DNA of 64,000 nt from Ruminococcus sp. AF41-9 (lineage in GTDB: Bacteria; Bacillota; Clostridia; Lachnospirales; Lachnospiraceae): assembly GCF_003477525.1 (NCBI RefSeq), contig NZ_QUDO01000005.1:67389-131388 (forward strand), read 5' to 3'. A program made the translations under genes and the position numbers. This document shows positions 26,551-34,448 of this stretch, in pieces. Numbering within the stretch: position 1 is the first letter of the stretch; the number at the start of each line of letters is the position of its first letter. The notes beneath the pieces are model-generated. The model did no database searches and had not been told where the DNA came from. It saw only the letters and a list, made by a program, of their open reading frames with translations.

Positions 26551-27507
26551 TTACAGTGCCAGAAGTGCGATCATGCACATAACTGCAGTAATCACAGAGA
26601 ATACTGCCACCACACGTGTCTCGGACCATCCGCACAGCTCAAAATGATGGTGGATCGGTGCCATTTTGAAGATACGTTTTCCATGTGTTGCCTTGAAATA
26701 AGTTACCTGGATGATAACGGAAAGTACCTCGACCAGATAGATCAGACCTACGATCAGGATAAATAACGGCATCTGCATCACATAAGCGGTACCTGCCACA
26801 AAACCGCCCAGTGCCAGGGAACCGGTATCACCCATGAATACTTTCGCAGGATATACGTTAAATAACAAAAATCCCATCAGGCTTCCCACAACCGCACAGG
26901 TGATCGGCTCAATCCCGGATTTCATTCCGATGGAAACCACAGAGAAAAAGACTGCAACGATCAGGGTAACGCTGGAAGCCAGACCATCCAGACCGTCTGT
27001 AAAGTTTACACCGTTTACGGTACCGATCACTGCAAAGAACAGCACAGGATAGGCAAGCCATCCCAGATTCAGGAAATGACCACTCCAGAACGGGATTCTC
27101 ATTGTAAGAGAAATATCTGTATAATTCACAATATAAAATACAAAGATTGCAGTCAGTACGACCTGAAGCAGAAATTTCTGCCACGGAAGCAGACCGTCAG
27201 AGCGTTTCAGCACAACTTTCAGATAATCATCCAGAAATCCGATGATACCGAATCCAAGTGTCAGAAACAGTACCGGGATGATCTTCGGATAGTCGCCCAC
27301 ATAGAACAATGCGGTAACTGCAGTTGCGATCAGAAAGATCACACCGCCCATGGTCGGAGTTCCTGCTTTCTTTAAGTGAGACTGTACGCCTTCTGTTCTT
27401 TCTGTCTGACCCATCTTCAGTTTTCTCAGGAAAGGAATGATGATTGGTCCTAACACAACGCTGATCGCGAAAGAAATCAGCACAGGGATTACTACTTGAA
27501 ATTCCAT
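26551..27507 (-). CDS. mraY: Phospho-N-acetylmuramoyl-pentapeptide transferase (MraY)
   Basis: 318 residues, ten helices. KKAGTPTMGGVIF (about residue 46), FLDDYLKV (catalytic Asp pair), NFTDGLDGLASS, VFMGDTGSLALGG and APIHHHFEL are the MraY motifs. It makes lipid I on the inner face of the membrane. The start at 27507 was chosen because GAGGTGTGAA precedes it; the ATG at 27519 lacks a site. Upstream lies a 323-base gap of palindromic repeats. Confidence 0.97.
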   Translation of the reverse strand: MEFQVVIPVLISFAISVVLGPIIIPFLRKLKMGQTERTEGVQSHLKKAGTPTMGGVIFLIATAVTALFYVGDYPKIIPVLFLTLGFGIIGFLDDYLKVVLKRSDGLLPWQKFLLQVVLTAIFVFYIVNYTDISLTMRIPFWSGHFLNLGWLAYPVLFFAVIGTVNGVNFTDGLDGLASSVTLIVAVFFSVVSIGMKSGIEPITCAVVGSLMGFLLFNVYPAKVFMGDTGSLALGGFVAGTAYVMQMPLFILIVGLIYLVEVLSVIIQVTYFKATHGKRIFKMAPIHHHFELCGWSETRVVAVFSVITAVMCMIALLAL

Positions 27508-27567
27508 TTCACACCTCATTCATTTGTTTTTTTATAACCATTCAGCAGTCCACTATCCCGCGAGGTG

Positions 27568-27676
27568 TTTTGGCATGAAAATGCCAAAATCCCGAGGCAT
27601 ACAAGTCAAAATCCCATCGCCGCAGGCGATTTTCAATGGATTTTGACCCGTAACTGTGAAGGTACTGAACAGTTAC
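27568..27676. repeat. Array of three palindromes between the SpoVD-like gene and mraY
   Basis: Hairpin 1: TTTTGGCAT-GAAA-ATGCCAAAA (27568-27589). Hairpin 2: GTCAAAATCCCAT...ATGGATTTTGAC (27605-27647) enclosing CGCC-GCA-GGCG. Hairpin 3: GTAACTGT...ACAGTTAC (27650-27676). No reading frame. It occupies most of the 27508-27830 gap; the left part of the gap shows nothing more. Similar GTAAC palindromes occur in other gaps of this window. Confidence 0.65.
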
Positions 27677-27830
27677 GTTTTTACTGAAAGTTTTTACAGT
27701 AACTGCTTACTGTCTGTTTCTTTCAGACTGCCTTTAGTATAAGGCTTTTCTGCTTATTTATCAAGACTCTGCGCCTACTGTATTATATTTTTTTGGTTCT
27801 GTGGTCAGGCAGGCTTAAGTAAGCCGCCAC

Positions 27831-29651
27831 TTACTGCACCGGACTGGCTGTATCTGCGTCTTTTTCAGATACGGCAGCACTTTTTTCTATCCCCAGGTAT
27901 GGCAGAATGTTCTCAAAAATGCTTCTGATCACAGGTGCCGCGATCGTTCCTCCGTAATAGATTCCCTGTGGATCGTGAATGATGCACAAACCCAGAACCT
28001 GTGGATTTTCGGCCGGGGCAAATCCAAGAAACGAAGAAATATAGCGGTTGGCACTTCTGGGAAGTGTCTGGGAGGTCGCTGTTTTTCCTCCGACGGAATA
28101 GCCTTCGATCTTCGCATTTTTACCGGAACCCTGAGAGACAACTGTTTCCAGAATTTCCCGGACTTCCCTGGATGTTTTTTCTGAAACAATGCCTTCCTGC
28201 ACGGGGTAGGTCAGTTTCTCTCCTTCTGTTCCGTCCGGATTTAAAACTGCCACTCCAAAATGGGGCGTGATCCGCCTGCCTCCATTGATCAGCGAACTGA
28301 CCGTTGTCGCAAGCTGAATAGGTGTGATCTGAAAGGACTGGCCAAAGGCTACCGTTGCCAGTTCGACTTCTCCCATGTTTTTCATCTGGTGCATGATCGT
28401 TCCGGCTTCTCCCGGAAGGTCTATACCGGTTTTCGTCAGAAGGCCAAACTGTTTAAAGTATTTATAATAACGTTCCACCCCCAGCCGCAGCCCCACTTCA
28501 ATAAACACGGGGTTACAGGAGTTCTGGGCACCCTGCACGAAATTCTGGGCTCCGTGCCCGACTCTTTTCGCACAGTGGATGCGGCGGTCCTCCACGATCT
28601 TATAACCCGGACAGTAGAACTGGTCATTGGGAGAAACGACGCCTTCTTCCAGTCCGGCTGACATGGTGATGATCTTGAATGTGGAGCCCGGTTCGTAGGT
28701 ATCATTAAGGCAGGGATTTCGCCACATCTGATTCAGAAATTCCTGTTTTAACTGTTCTTCTGTTTTTTTCCGGCTGCCTGAGCTGTTTTCTGTCTGCTGC
28801 AGTTCTTCTTTTAATTGTCTCTGCATCTCGTCTGTCAGCGTAAATGGTTCATTCAGATCAAATTCCGGAACGTTTACACAGGCGTAAATTTCTCCGTTCT
28901 GGGGATTCATCAGAAGAATGGAAACTCTCTCTGCCTGTTTCTCTTCCATTACTTTCAGAGCTGCCTGCTGCGCAAATTCCTGAATGTTTGCATCCAGACT
29001 GATCAGAAGACTTTTTCCTTCGACCGGTTCCTGCCTTGTCTCTCCCAGTTTATCAATCTCCACACCTCTTGCATCTGTGGTTGTCAGGATTTTTCCCGGC
29101 TCTCCTTTCAGAATTTCTTCATATTTTACTTCCAGGCCGATGATCCCCTGATTATCACCTCCTGTAAATCCAATCACTTTGGAAGCAAGCGTTCCATAAG
29201 GATAATAGCGTTTATAATCTTCATCCACTTTTACCCCTGCCAGATTACACTCTCTTATGGCATCTCCCACGCTTTTTTCCACATTTGTCTTTACTCTTTC
29301 TATAGAAGAAACTTTTTCCACACGCTTTCGGACGGCAGCTTCCTCCATCCCCAGTTTTTCCGTCAAAAGAGCAATCACTTTTTCCGGCTCTTTGATCTGG
29401 CTGTGGATCACGGAAATGGTACACACAGTCCGGTTTGAGGCCAGTACTTTCCCTTTTGCATCAAGGATCTGACCTCTCGCCGCCTTGATATCTCTTTCTC
29501 TTTCATGGAGATCCTTTGCCTTCTCGTAATAATAATCTGACCGAAAGCACATCAGAAACACCAGTCTTCCGATCAGACCTGCCATCATCAGAATACAGCA
29601 GAGAAAAACCACCCATATCTTTTTCTTATGAAATGTCCTGTTTTTCTTCAT
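27831..29651 (-). CDS. Class B penicillin-binding protein, SpoVD/FtsI-like
   Basis: 606 residues: membrane helix (about 12-34), dimerisation domain (RGQILDAKGKVLASN), transpeptidase domain from about 235. Active-site motifs: STFK (in YEPGSTFKII), SCN (NSCNPVF) and KTA in VGGKTATSQTLPR, where most PBPs have KTG; KTA is seen in SpoVD-type proteins of Clostridia. There is no PASTA domain. It cross-links septal or spore cortex peptidoglycan with an SEDS partner. The start ATG abuts the T-run of a strong terminator whose right arm supplies the only ribosome-site-like sequence (GGGGA). Confidence 0.92.
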   Translation of the reverse strand: MKKNRTFHKKKIWVVFLCCILMMAGLIGRLVFLMCFRSDYYYEKAKDLHERERDIKAARGQILDAKGKVLASNRTVCTISVIHSQIKEPEKVIALLTEKLGMEEAAVRKRVEKVSSIERVKTNVEKSVGDAIRECNLAGVKVDEDYKRYYPYGTLASKVIGFTGGDNQGIIGLEVKYEEILKGEPGKILTTTDARGVEIDKLGETRQEPVEGKSLLISLDANIQEFAQQAALKVMEEKQAERVSILLMNPQNGEIYACVNVPEFDLNEPFTLTDEMQRQLKEELQQTENSSGSRKKTEEQLKQEFLNQMWRNPCLNDTYEPGSTFKIITMSAGLEEGVVSPNDQFYCPGYKIVEDRRIHCAKRVGHGAQNFVQGAQNSCNPVFIEVGLRLGVERYYKYFKQFGLLTKTGIDLPGEAGTIMHQMKNMGEVELATVAFGQSFQITPIQLATTVSSLINGGRRITPHFGVAVLNPDGTEGEKLTYPVQEGIVSEKTSREVREILETVVSQGSGKNAKIEGYSVGGKTATSQTLPRSANRYISSFLGFAPAENPQVLGLCIIHDPQGIYYGGTIAAPVIRSIFENILPYLGIEKSAAVSEKDADTASPVQ

Positions 29652-29703
29652 AAAAAATCCCCGCAGAGATCGTCATATTAATATATGAGTTCTCTCTGCG
29701 GGG
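29652..29703 (-). terminator. Terminator directly before the SpoVD-like start codon
   Basis: Minus-strand stem CCCCGCAGAGA (29703-29693) with TCTCTGCGGGG (29669-29659), 11 perfect pairs, 23-base loop, then ATTTTTT and the start ATG at 29651. It would end the upstream PBP transcript, and its right arm also holds the ribosome-site-like GGGGA. Confidence 0.8.
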
Positions 29704-29714
29704 GTATGTCAGTC

Positions 29715-29736
29715 AGGCGGATAAAAGCATCCGCTT
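29715..29736. repeat. Intergenic hairpin repeat, copy 2
   Basis: AGGCGGAT-AAAAGC-ATCCGCTT followed by CGCTGTCTGCCTGA; the core and the next four bases match 7747-7768. The outer bases TCAGGC/GCCTGA extend the pairing. Confidence 0.6.
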
Positions 29737-29761
29737 CGCTGTCTGCCTGATCTGGTGAAAA

Positions 29762-32005
29762 TTATTCCAGTCCGGCTTCCTCATTGGTGATTCCGTCAGT
29801 CTCTGCGTTGTTGTCCTGTGTTGTCTCTGAATTATCATCTTCCGGAGGGGCCGGCGCATCCGGATTGGAAACTGCGTCTCTGGAACTCTCTGTCTCTGTA
29901 CTTCCCGAAGATGCACTGACCAGATTGGTGGACATTTTATAATTTCCGTTTTCATCCAGCACATGATTTCCGTTCTCGTCCAGAAGATAACCGTTTTCAT
30001 CAATACGGTTTCCTTCCCAGTCAATGAGATTTCCTTCTGCATCCACCAGATTTCCGTCTCCGTCCACTTCACCGCCGGAAGTTGTTTTCAAATGTCCTTT
30101 AAATCCTTCCCACAGTTCTGTTTCCGGAACCGTTCCGTCTTCTGACTCATCTGGTTTTACATTCAGATAAGGAAGCAGTTCTGACAGGATTCCCTGTGCA
30201 ATGTACTGAGGATAGGTACTGTTTGCCTGATCATCCACATTTGGCTCGTCAACAACCACATAAATGACCACAGCCGGATCATCTACAGGTGCAAACCCGA
30301 TAAAGGAAACCAGATATTTACCATTTCCACGGGGATATTTCTCAGCAGTACCGGTCTTACCACCGGAACTGTAACCCTGTACTTTGGAATGACGGCTGGT
30401 ACCCTGCTGTACACTTAACGCCATATAGCTTCGGATATCCGCGGAAATCGCAGAAGAGATCGTCTGTTTCAGAAGAGTTGGTGTCACAGTCTTAACCGTA
30501 CTTCCGCTGCTGTCCAGAATTTTGGTCACAAGATGAGGCTGATAATAATAACCGCCGTTGATCACAGATGACATGGCATTGATTTCCTGGATCATCGTAC
30601 AGGTAAATCCCTGTCCGAATGCGGAACATGCAAGCTCTGTCTCGCCCATGGTATCTTTGGTATGGATGATACCTGCACCTTCATTCGGAAGATCGATACC
30701 GGTTCTGGTTCCGAAATTAAACAGACTCTGTGACTTGATAAACTGGATGGCACCCATCTTTGCGCCGATCTGCATCATCGCATCATTACAGGAGTTGGCA
30801 ATGACTTCTCCCAGTGTCTGCGTTCCGTGTGCATCCGGCCATACCGCACACTTGATCGTGGTATCTCCGAATACCTGCGCACCATCACAGACAAAGGTAT
30901 CTGATTCCTGGATCGCACCTTTCTCCAGTGCTGCGGCCATAACGATCGGTTTGACAACAGATCCCGGTTCATAGGCATCTGTGACTGTAAAATTACTCCA
31001 CATTCCATTGAGTGCTTTCACAGTCTCCACATCGTTCATCGCCTTGATTTCTTCCTCTGAATACACATTGCTCAGATCACGGGGATTATTCAGGTCATAA
31101 CGGTCGCCGCCGTCCATGGCAATGATCTCTCCGGTGGACGGATTCTCTACGATCACACCGATATTTTGGGCACCCATGGCTTCTTTGAAACCATTTACAT
31201 ATTTCTCCACAATCTGCTGCGCACCGATATCAATACTGGTCTGGATGCTCTTTCCGTTTGTTGCGGCAATGATGGTCTGTTCCACATCGGAGTCATTGTT
31301 AATGTATCCATACTGTCTGCCGTCCACACCGGTCAGGGTACTGTTATAATATCCCTCCAGTCCCACATCCGCCACATCACGGTCCAGCGTAAATCCGATC
31401 GTGTCACATGCAGTCTCATTAAACGGATAACCTCTCAGGTAATCCTCCTCAAACCACACACCTTTGACATTGGCACGTTCCGCTGCCTGTGCTTTGGTAA
31501 GCCCGGAATCCACACCTGCGCTCTGGTAATCCTCAAATTCTTTCTTTTTATCCATGGTCGCCTGTTTCATCACAACCTGATACTGGCTCTCATTGGTTCT
31601 GGTATCTGACAGCAGGGAACGGATCTCTTCCTCGTCCAGCCCGAATACTTCATTCAGTGCCTTGATCGTAGGCTCCACATAATCCGTATCAGAATTCGTG
31701 GTCTTACAGTCCAGGATCACATTGTAAACCTTATTACTGGTCGCAAGAATATTTCCGTTTCTGTCATAAATATCGCCTCGTTTGGCCGGCAGAACCTGAC
31801 TGGTATATTTCTGCTGTGCCTGACTGAGCACCTGTTTCTTATATTTCGTACCGCTGGTCGCATTGATATATGTGATTCTCAGCGTTAATATGACTAAAGC
31901 CAGTAACACCATTCCAAACAGCATTACCAGCTTCTTTTTCATGTTATAATTTATTTTTCTCTGAGGTTTTCTTCGTCTCTTTTTTCCTGTATTACTATTG
32001 TTCAA
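29762..32005 (-). CDS. Class B penicillin-binding protein (FtsI/PbpB-like) with DENGN repeat tail
   Basis: 747 residues: basic N-terminus, membrane helix (about 28-48), dimerisation domain (AKRGDIYDRNGNILATS), transpeptidase domain with SVVK (YEPGSVVKPI), SCN (NSCNDAM) and KTGT (SGGKTGTAEK). After about residue 640 there is an unusual tail: six short tandem units GEVDGDGNLVDAEGNLIDWE / GNRIDENGYLLDENGNHVLD / ENGNYKM, then a Ser/Asp/Glu-rich acidic end. This is the likely septal transpeptidase, since it follows ftsL directly. The tail lies outside the cell and resembles the FtsQ tail. No clear lipid or sorting signal. Confidence 0.93.
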   Translation of the reverse strand: MNNSNTGKKRRRKPQRKINYNMKKKLVMLFGMVLLALVILTLRITYINATSGTKYKKQVLSQAQQKYTSQVLPAKRGDIYDRNGNILATSNKVYNVILDCKTTNSDTDYVEPTIKALNEVFGLDEEEIRSLLSDTRTNESQYQVVMKQATMDKKKEFEDYQSAGVDSGLTKAQAAERANVKGVWFEEDYLRGYPFNETACDTIGFTLDRDVADVGLEGYYNSTLTGVDGRQYGYINNDSDVEQTIIAATNGKSIQTSIDIGAQQIVEKYVNGFKEAMGAQNIGVIVENPSTGEIIAMDGGDRYDLNNPRDLSNVYSEEEIKAMNDVETVKALNGMWSNFTVTDAYEPGSVVKPIVMAAALEKGAIQESDTFVCDGAQVFGDTTIKCAVWPDAHGTQTLGEVIANSCNDAMMQIGAKMGAIQFIKSQSLFNFGTRTGIDLPNEGAGIIHTKDTMGETELACSAFGQGFTCTMIQEINAMSSVINGGYYYQPHLVTKILDSSGSTVKTVTPTLLKQTISSAISADIRSYMALSVQQGTSRHSKVQGYSSGGKTGTAEKYPRGNGKYLVSFIGFAPVDDPAVVIYVVVDEPNVDDQANSTYPQYIAQGILSELLPYLNVKPDESEDGTVPETELWEGFKGHLKTTSGGEVDGDGNLVDAEGNLIDWEGNRIDENGYLLDENGNHVLDENGNYKMSTNLVSASSGSTETESSRDAVSNPDAPAPPEDDNSETTQDNNAETDGITNEEAGLE

Positions 32006-32016
32006 TAATCACTCAC

Positions 32017-32607
32017 CTACTTTGAATCTGGTACATCCTGGTACTGTCTCACATAGCTGTTTCCGGATGTAGAATAGGAAACTGTCTGGTCATCGGAAGG
32101 ATACCTCATTCCCAGACGTCCGATCGCTGTTTTCTTGATCTGGTTCAGGTCTACATTAGAAGTCACCTGACTGTAATACGCATCATTATCCTCTTTCAGC
32201 TGCGCCAGTTCTTCCTCAAGATTTGCCACACTTCTCATTCTGGCTGTAATTTCTGATTTGTACCTGAGATAATTTACAGAGCAGAAAAGAATGGCAGTAC
32301 AAACCACTGCCAGAAATACAACGAATCCCCAGTTCATGGCTGTTGCTTTCTGTCTGTTCTTCTGTGCTGCCTCACTTAACTGACGTTTTTGCTTTGGTAC
32401 TGCCGCCGGTGCAGGAGCTGCCTGCACACTTCTGCGGTTTCGGTCGGTCTGTTTTCTTCTGCCCGGTTGCTGTCTTCCTGGCTGTCTTCTTCTGTCCGGA
32501 ACTTCTGCGATACGTCTGACCGTATTTCCCTCGACATACATTCCTCTGTTTACTCTGGCGTTATTTTTTCTCCGTCTGGCTGTCTCAGCCCTGTTTGATC
32601 TCGCCAT
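32017..32607 (-). CDS. ftsL: FtsL-like septum initiator protein
   Basis: 196 residues from ATG 32607 (GAGAGGC, 6 bases upstream). A long basic, Arg/Gln-rich cytoplasmic part (residues 1-95, RRRQPGRQQPGRRKQTDRNRR) precedes one membrane helix (WGFVVFLAVVCTAILFCSV, about 102-122). A short coiled coil (VANLEEELAQLKEDNDAYYSQV) follows, then IKKTAIGRLGMRYPSDDQ, the FtsL/DivIC end. It bridges FtsQ and the septal synthase. The position between rsmH and the first PBP is the standard one. The basic domain is longer than usual for FtsL. Confidence 0.88.
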   Translation of the reverse strand: MARSNRAETARRRKNNARVNRGMYVEGNTVRRIAEVPDRRRQPGRQQPGRRKQTDRNRRSVQAAPAPAAVPKQKRQLSEAAQKNRQKATAMNWGFVVFLAVVCTAILFCSVNYLRYKSEITARMRSVANLEEELAQLKEDNDAYYSQVTSNVDLNQIKKTAIGRLGMRYPSDDQTVSYSTSGNSYVRQYQDVPDSK

Positions 32608-32660
32608 TTCATGCCTCTCTAATGCTCCAGTGTGCCGACAAGTTGATTGTTGCACACTGG

Positions 32661-33596
32661 TTATAATATTCTTTCAAAAATTCTGAGCTTGGCGCTCTTT
32701 GAGCGCGGATTTTCTTCCATCTCCTGTTCGCTGGGAAGGATCGGTTTCCTTGTGATCACTTTTCCCTTGGATTTCTTTCCACATACACATACCGGAAAGT
32801 CAGAAGGACAGGTGCAGGGATTTTCGTTTTTGCGGAAAATCGTCTTTACGATCCTGTCTTCGAGTGAGTGGAAGGTAATAATGCAAAGCCTGCCGCCGTC
32901 ATCAAGCAGATCGATCATTCCGTCCAGAGAATCTCTTAACACATCCAGCTCCCGGTTGAGTTCAATGCGGATTGCCTGAAACGTCCTCTTTGCAGGATGT
33001 CCTGATTTTACCTGCATCTTCATGGGAATGGATTCCCTGATGATCTCAGTCAGCTCTCCTGTTGTGGTGATCGGTTTCACCTGTCTTGCTGCGACAATAT
33101 GCTTTGCGATATTTTTTGCAAATTTATCTTCACCGTAATCACGGATGATACGGTACAGTTCTTTTTCTTCATAATTGTTGACAATGTCACTGGCTGTCAG
33201 CGTCTGGCGCTGATCCATTCTCATATCCAGCGGTGCGTCCACACGATAGGTAAACCCACGTTCTTCATTGTCAAGCTGATAGGAAGATACTCCCAAATCA
33301 AGGAGAATCCCGTCTACTTTAGTGATGCCTCTTGCTGCCAGTTCTGGTACCATGTAACAATAATTGCTGCGAATGATCGTCGCCTGTGGATAGGCGGCTA
33401 ACCTCTCACTCGCAGCAATTATCGCATCCTGGTCTTGATCTATGCCAATAAATCTCCCCTTGGCAGAAAGTTTCTTACATACCTCACGGGCATGTCCTGC
33501 ACCTCCTAAAGTGCCATCCACGTAGATTCCGTCCGGCTTTATATTTAAGCCTTCAATGGTATCTTCCAGCAATACAGATTTGTGTTTAAATTCCAT
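32661..33596 (-). CDS. rsmH: 16S rRNA (cytosine1402-N4)-methyltransferase RsmH
   Basis: 311 residues. [23 protein letters not shown] site [11 protein letters not shown] (about residues 26-36), [39 protein letters not shown] and [12 protein letters not shown] are diagnostic for RsmH/MraW. It methylates C1402 of 16S rRNA. AGGAGACGGAT precedes the ATG. It follows mraZ by 84 bases. Confidence 0.97.
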   Translation of the reverse strand: MEFKHKSVLLEDTIEGLNIKPDGIYVDGTLGGAGHAREVCKKLSAKGRFIGIDQDQDAIIAASERLAAYPQATIIRSNYCYMVPELAARGITKVDGILLDLGVSSYQLDNEERGFTYRVDAPLDMRMDQRQTLTASDIVNNYEEKELYRIIRDYGEDKFAKNIAKHIVAARQVKPITTTGELTEIIRESIPMKMQVKSGHPAKRTFQAIRIELNRELDVLRDSLDGMIDLLDDGGRLCIITFHSLEDRIVKTIFRKNENPCTCPSDFPVCVCGKKSKGKVITRKPILPSEQEMEENPRSKSAKLRIFERIL

Positions 33597-33680
33597 ATCC
33601 GTCTCCTGTCTGGATTTTCCCTGCGAGAATCTTTAACGATCATAGTTTCCGCAGATACAGATATCTGTTTCACTGTCAGG

Positions 33681-34112
33681 TCAGATAACAATTCCCATGT
33701 CCTGCATGCTCTCCGCAATGCTGTCCATATCGTCAAAGTTACAATTCTCGCTCCACTTTTCTTTGCTCCAGACTTCAATTCTGTTCAGGTTACCTGTCAG
33801 AACAACATCCTTTTCCAGGCCGGCAAACTCACGCAGTGTCTGCGGTACAAGAATCCGCCCCTGCCTGTCCAGTTCACATGTGGCAGCTCCGGCTACAAAG
33901 AATCGTGAGAAGGTTCTAGCATTTTTATTTGTAAGTGGTAAAGCTCTGAGTTTCTGTTCAAAAATCTCCCATTCATCCATCGGATAAATGAAAAGGCAAC
34001 CATCAAGCCCTCTTGTCAGAACGAATTCTTCCCCTAAGAGTTCCCTGAATTTCGAAGGAATGATCAGGCGCCCCTTCGCGTCGATCGTATGGTTGTACTC
34101 TCCCATGAACAT
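33681..34112 (-). CDS. mraZ: Transcriptional regulator MraZ
   Basis: 143 residues from ATG 34112 ([22 protein letters not shown]); a GTG start at 34121 would add three residues. Two AbrB-like SpoVT units, each with a DxxGR motif (DAKGRLIIP and DRQGRILVP), make a DNA-binding ring. MraZ represses its own dcw operon; four operator repeats are found at 34191-34226. Confidence 0.96.
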   Translation of the reverse strand: MFMGEYNHTIDAKGRLIIPSKFRELLGEEFVLTRGLDGCLFIYPMDEWEIFEQKLRALPLTNKNARTFSRFFVAGAATCELDRQGRILVPQTLREFAGLEKDVVLTGNLNRIEVWSKEKWSENCNFDDMDSIAESMQDMGIVI

Positions 34113-34190
34113 CTTACTCACCTACTCTCATGAAGTCCGAATCTCCCCTTCAGGCTTCCTGGGTGGTAATGGTATTCTCTGCCATTGTTC

Positions 34191-34226
34191 CCCCATTTGC
34201 CACCACTATTCACCACTTTCTACCAC
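34191..34226 (-). promoter_or_regulatory. MraZ operator: four direct repeats at 10 bp spacing
   Basis: Minus strand reads GTGGTA, GTGGTG, GTGGTG, ATGGGG starting at 34226, 34216, 34206 and 34196, exactly one helical turn apart, just downstream of the mraZ promoter. This matches the TGG-type repeat boxes known for MraZ. Confidence 0.85.
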
Positions 34227-34236
34227 TTATGTAGTT

Positions 34237-34265
34237 ATTCTAAACTATTTAAGATGAAAAAACAA
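34237..34265 (-). promoter_or_regulatory. Promoter of the dcw operon (mraZ promoter)
   Basis: Minus strand TTGTTT (34265-34260), 17 bp spacer, TAGAAT (34242-34237). The start of transcription would fall at the first MraZ box. Confidence 0.7.
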
Positions 34266-34353
34266 GTGCCAAACCAATATTTTTCAAATTTGAAACTTTT
34301 GAATGCCTTTTAAAATCTGCCCGTTTTTGGGGATTCATATTCAATTTTGCACA

Positions 34354-34392
34354 GAAAAATGGGTCGAAAAACCACTTTCGACCCATTTTCTC
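34354..34392 (-). terminator. Terminator downstream of lgt
   Basis: Stem AAAATGGGTCGA (34389-34378 on the minus strand) with TCGACCCATTTT (34367-34356), 10-base loop, T-rich after it. It separates lgt from the dcw operon. The remainder of 34113-34448 holds the mraZ promoter and operator. Confidence 0.8.
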
Positions 34393-34448
34393 TTTCTTTC
34401 AGGGATAATCTCATTGTTATGTTTTTAACTTTTGGGATGTCCCACCAC

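Noticed and set aside
27831..29651. Loss of PBP activity because KTG reads KTA
   Set aside because: KTA is found in SpoVD-type proteins of Clostridia, so the change is probably normal for this clade.
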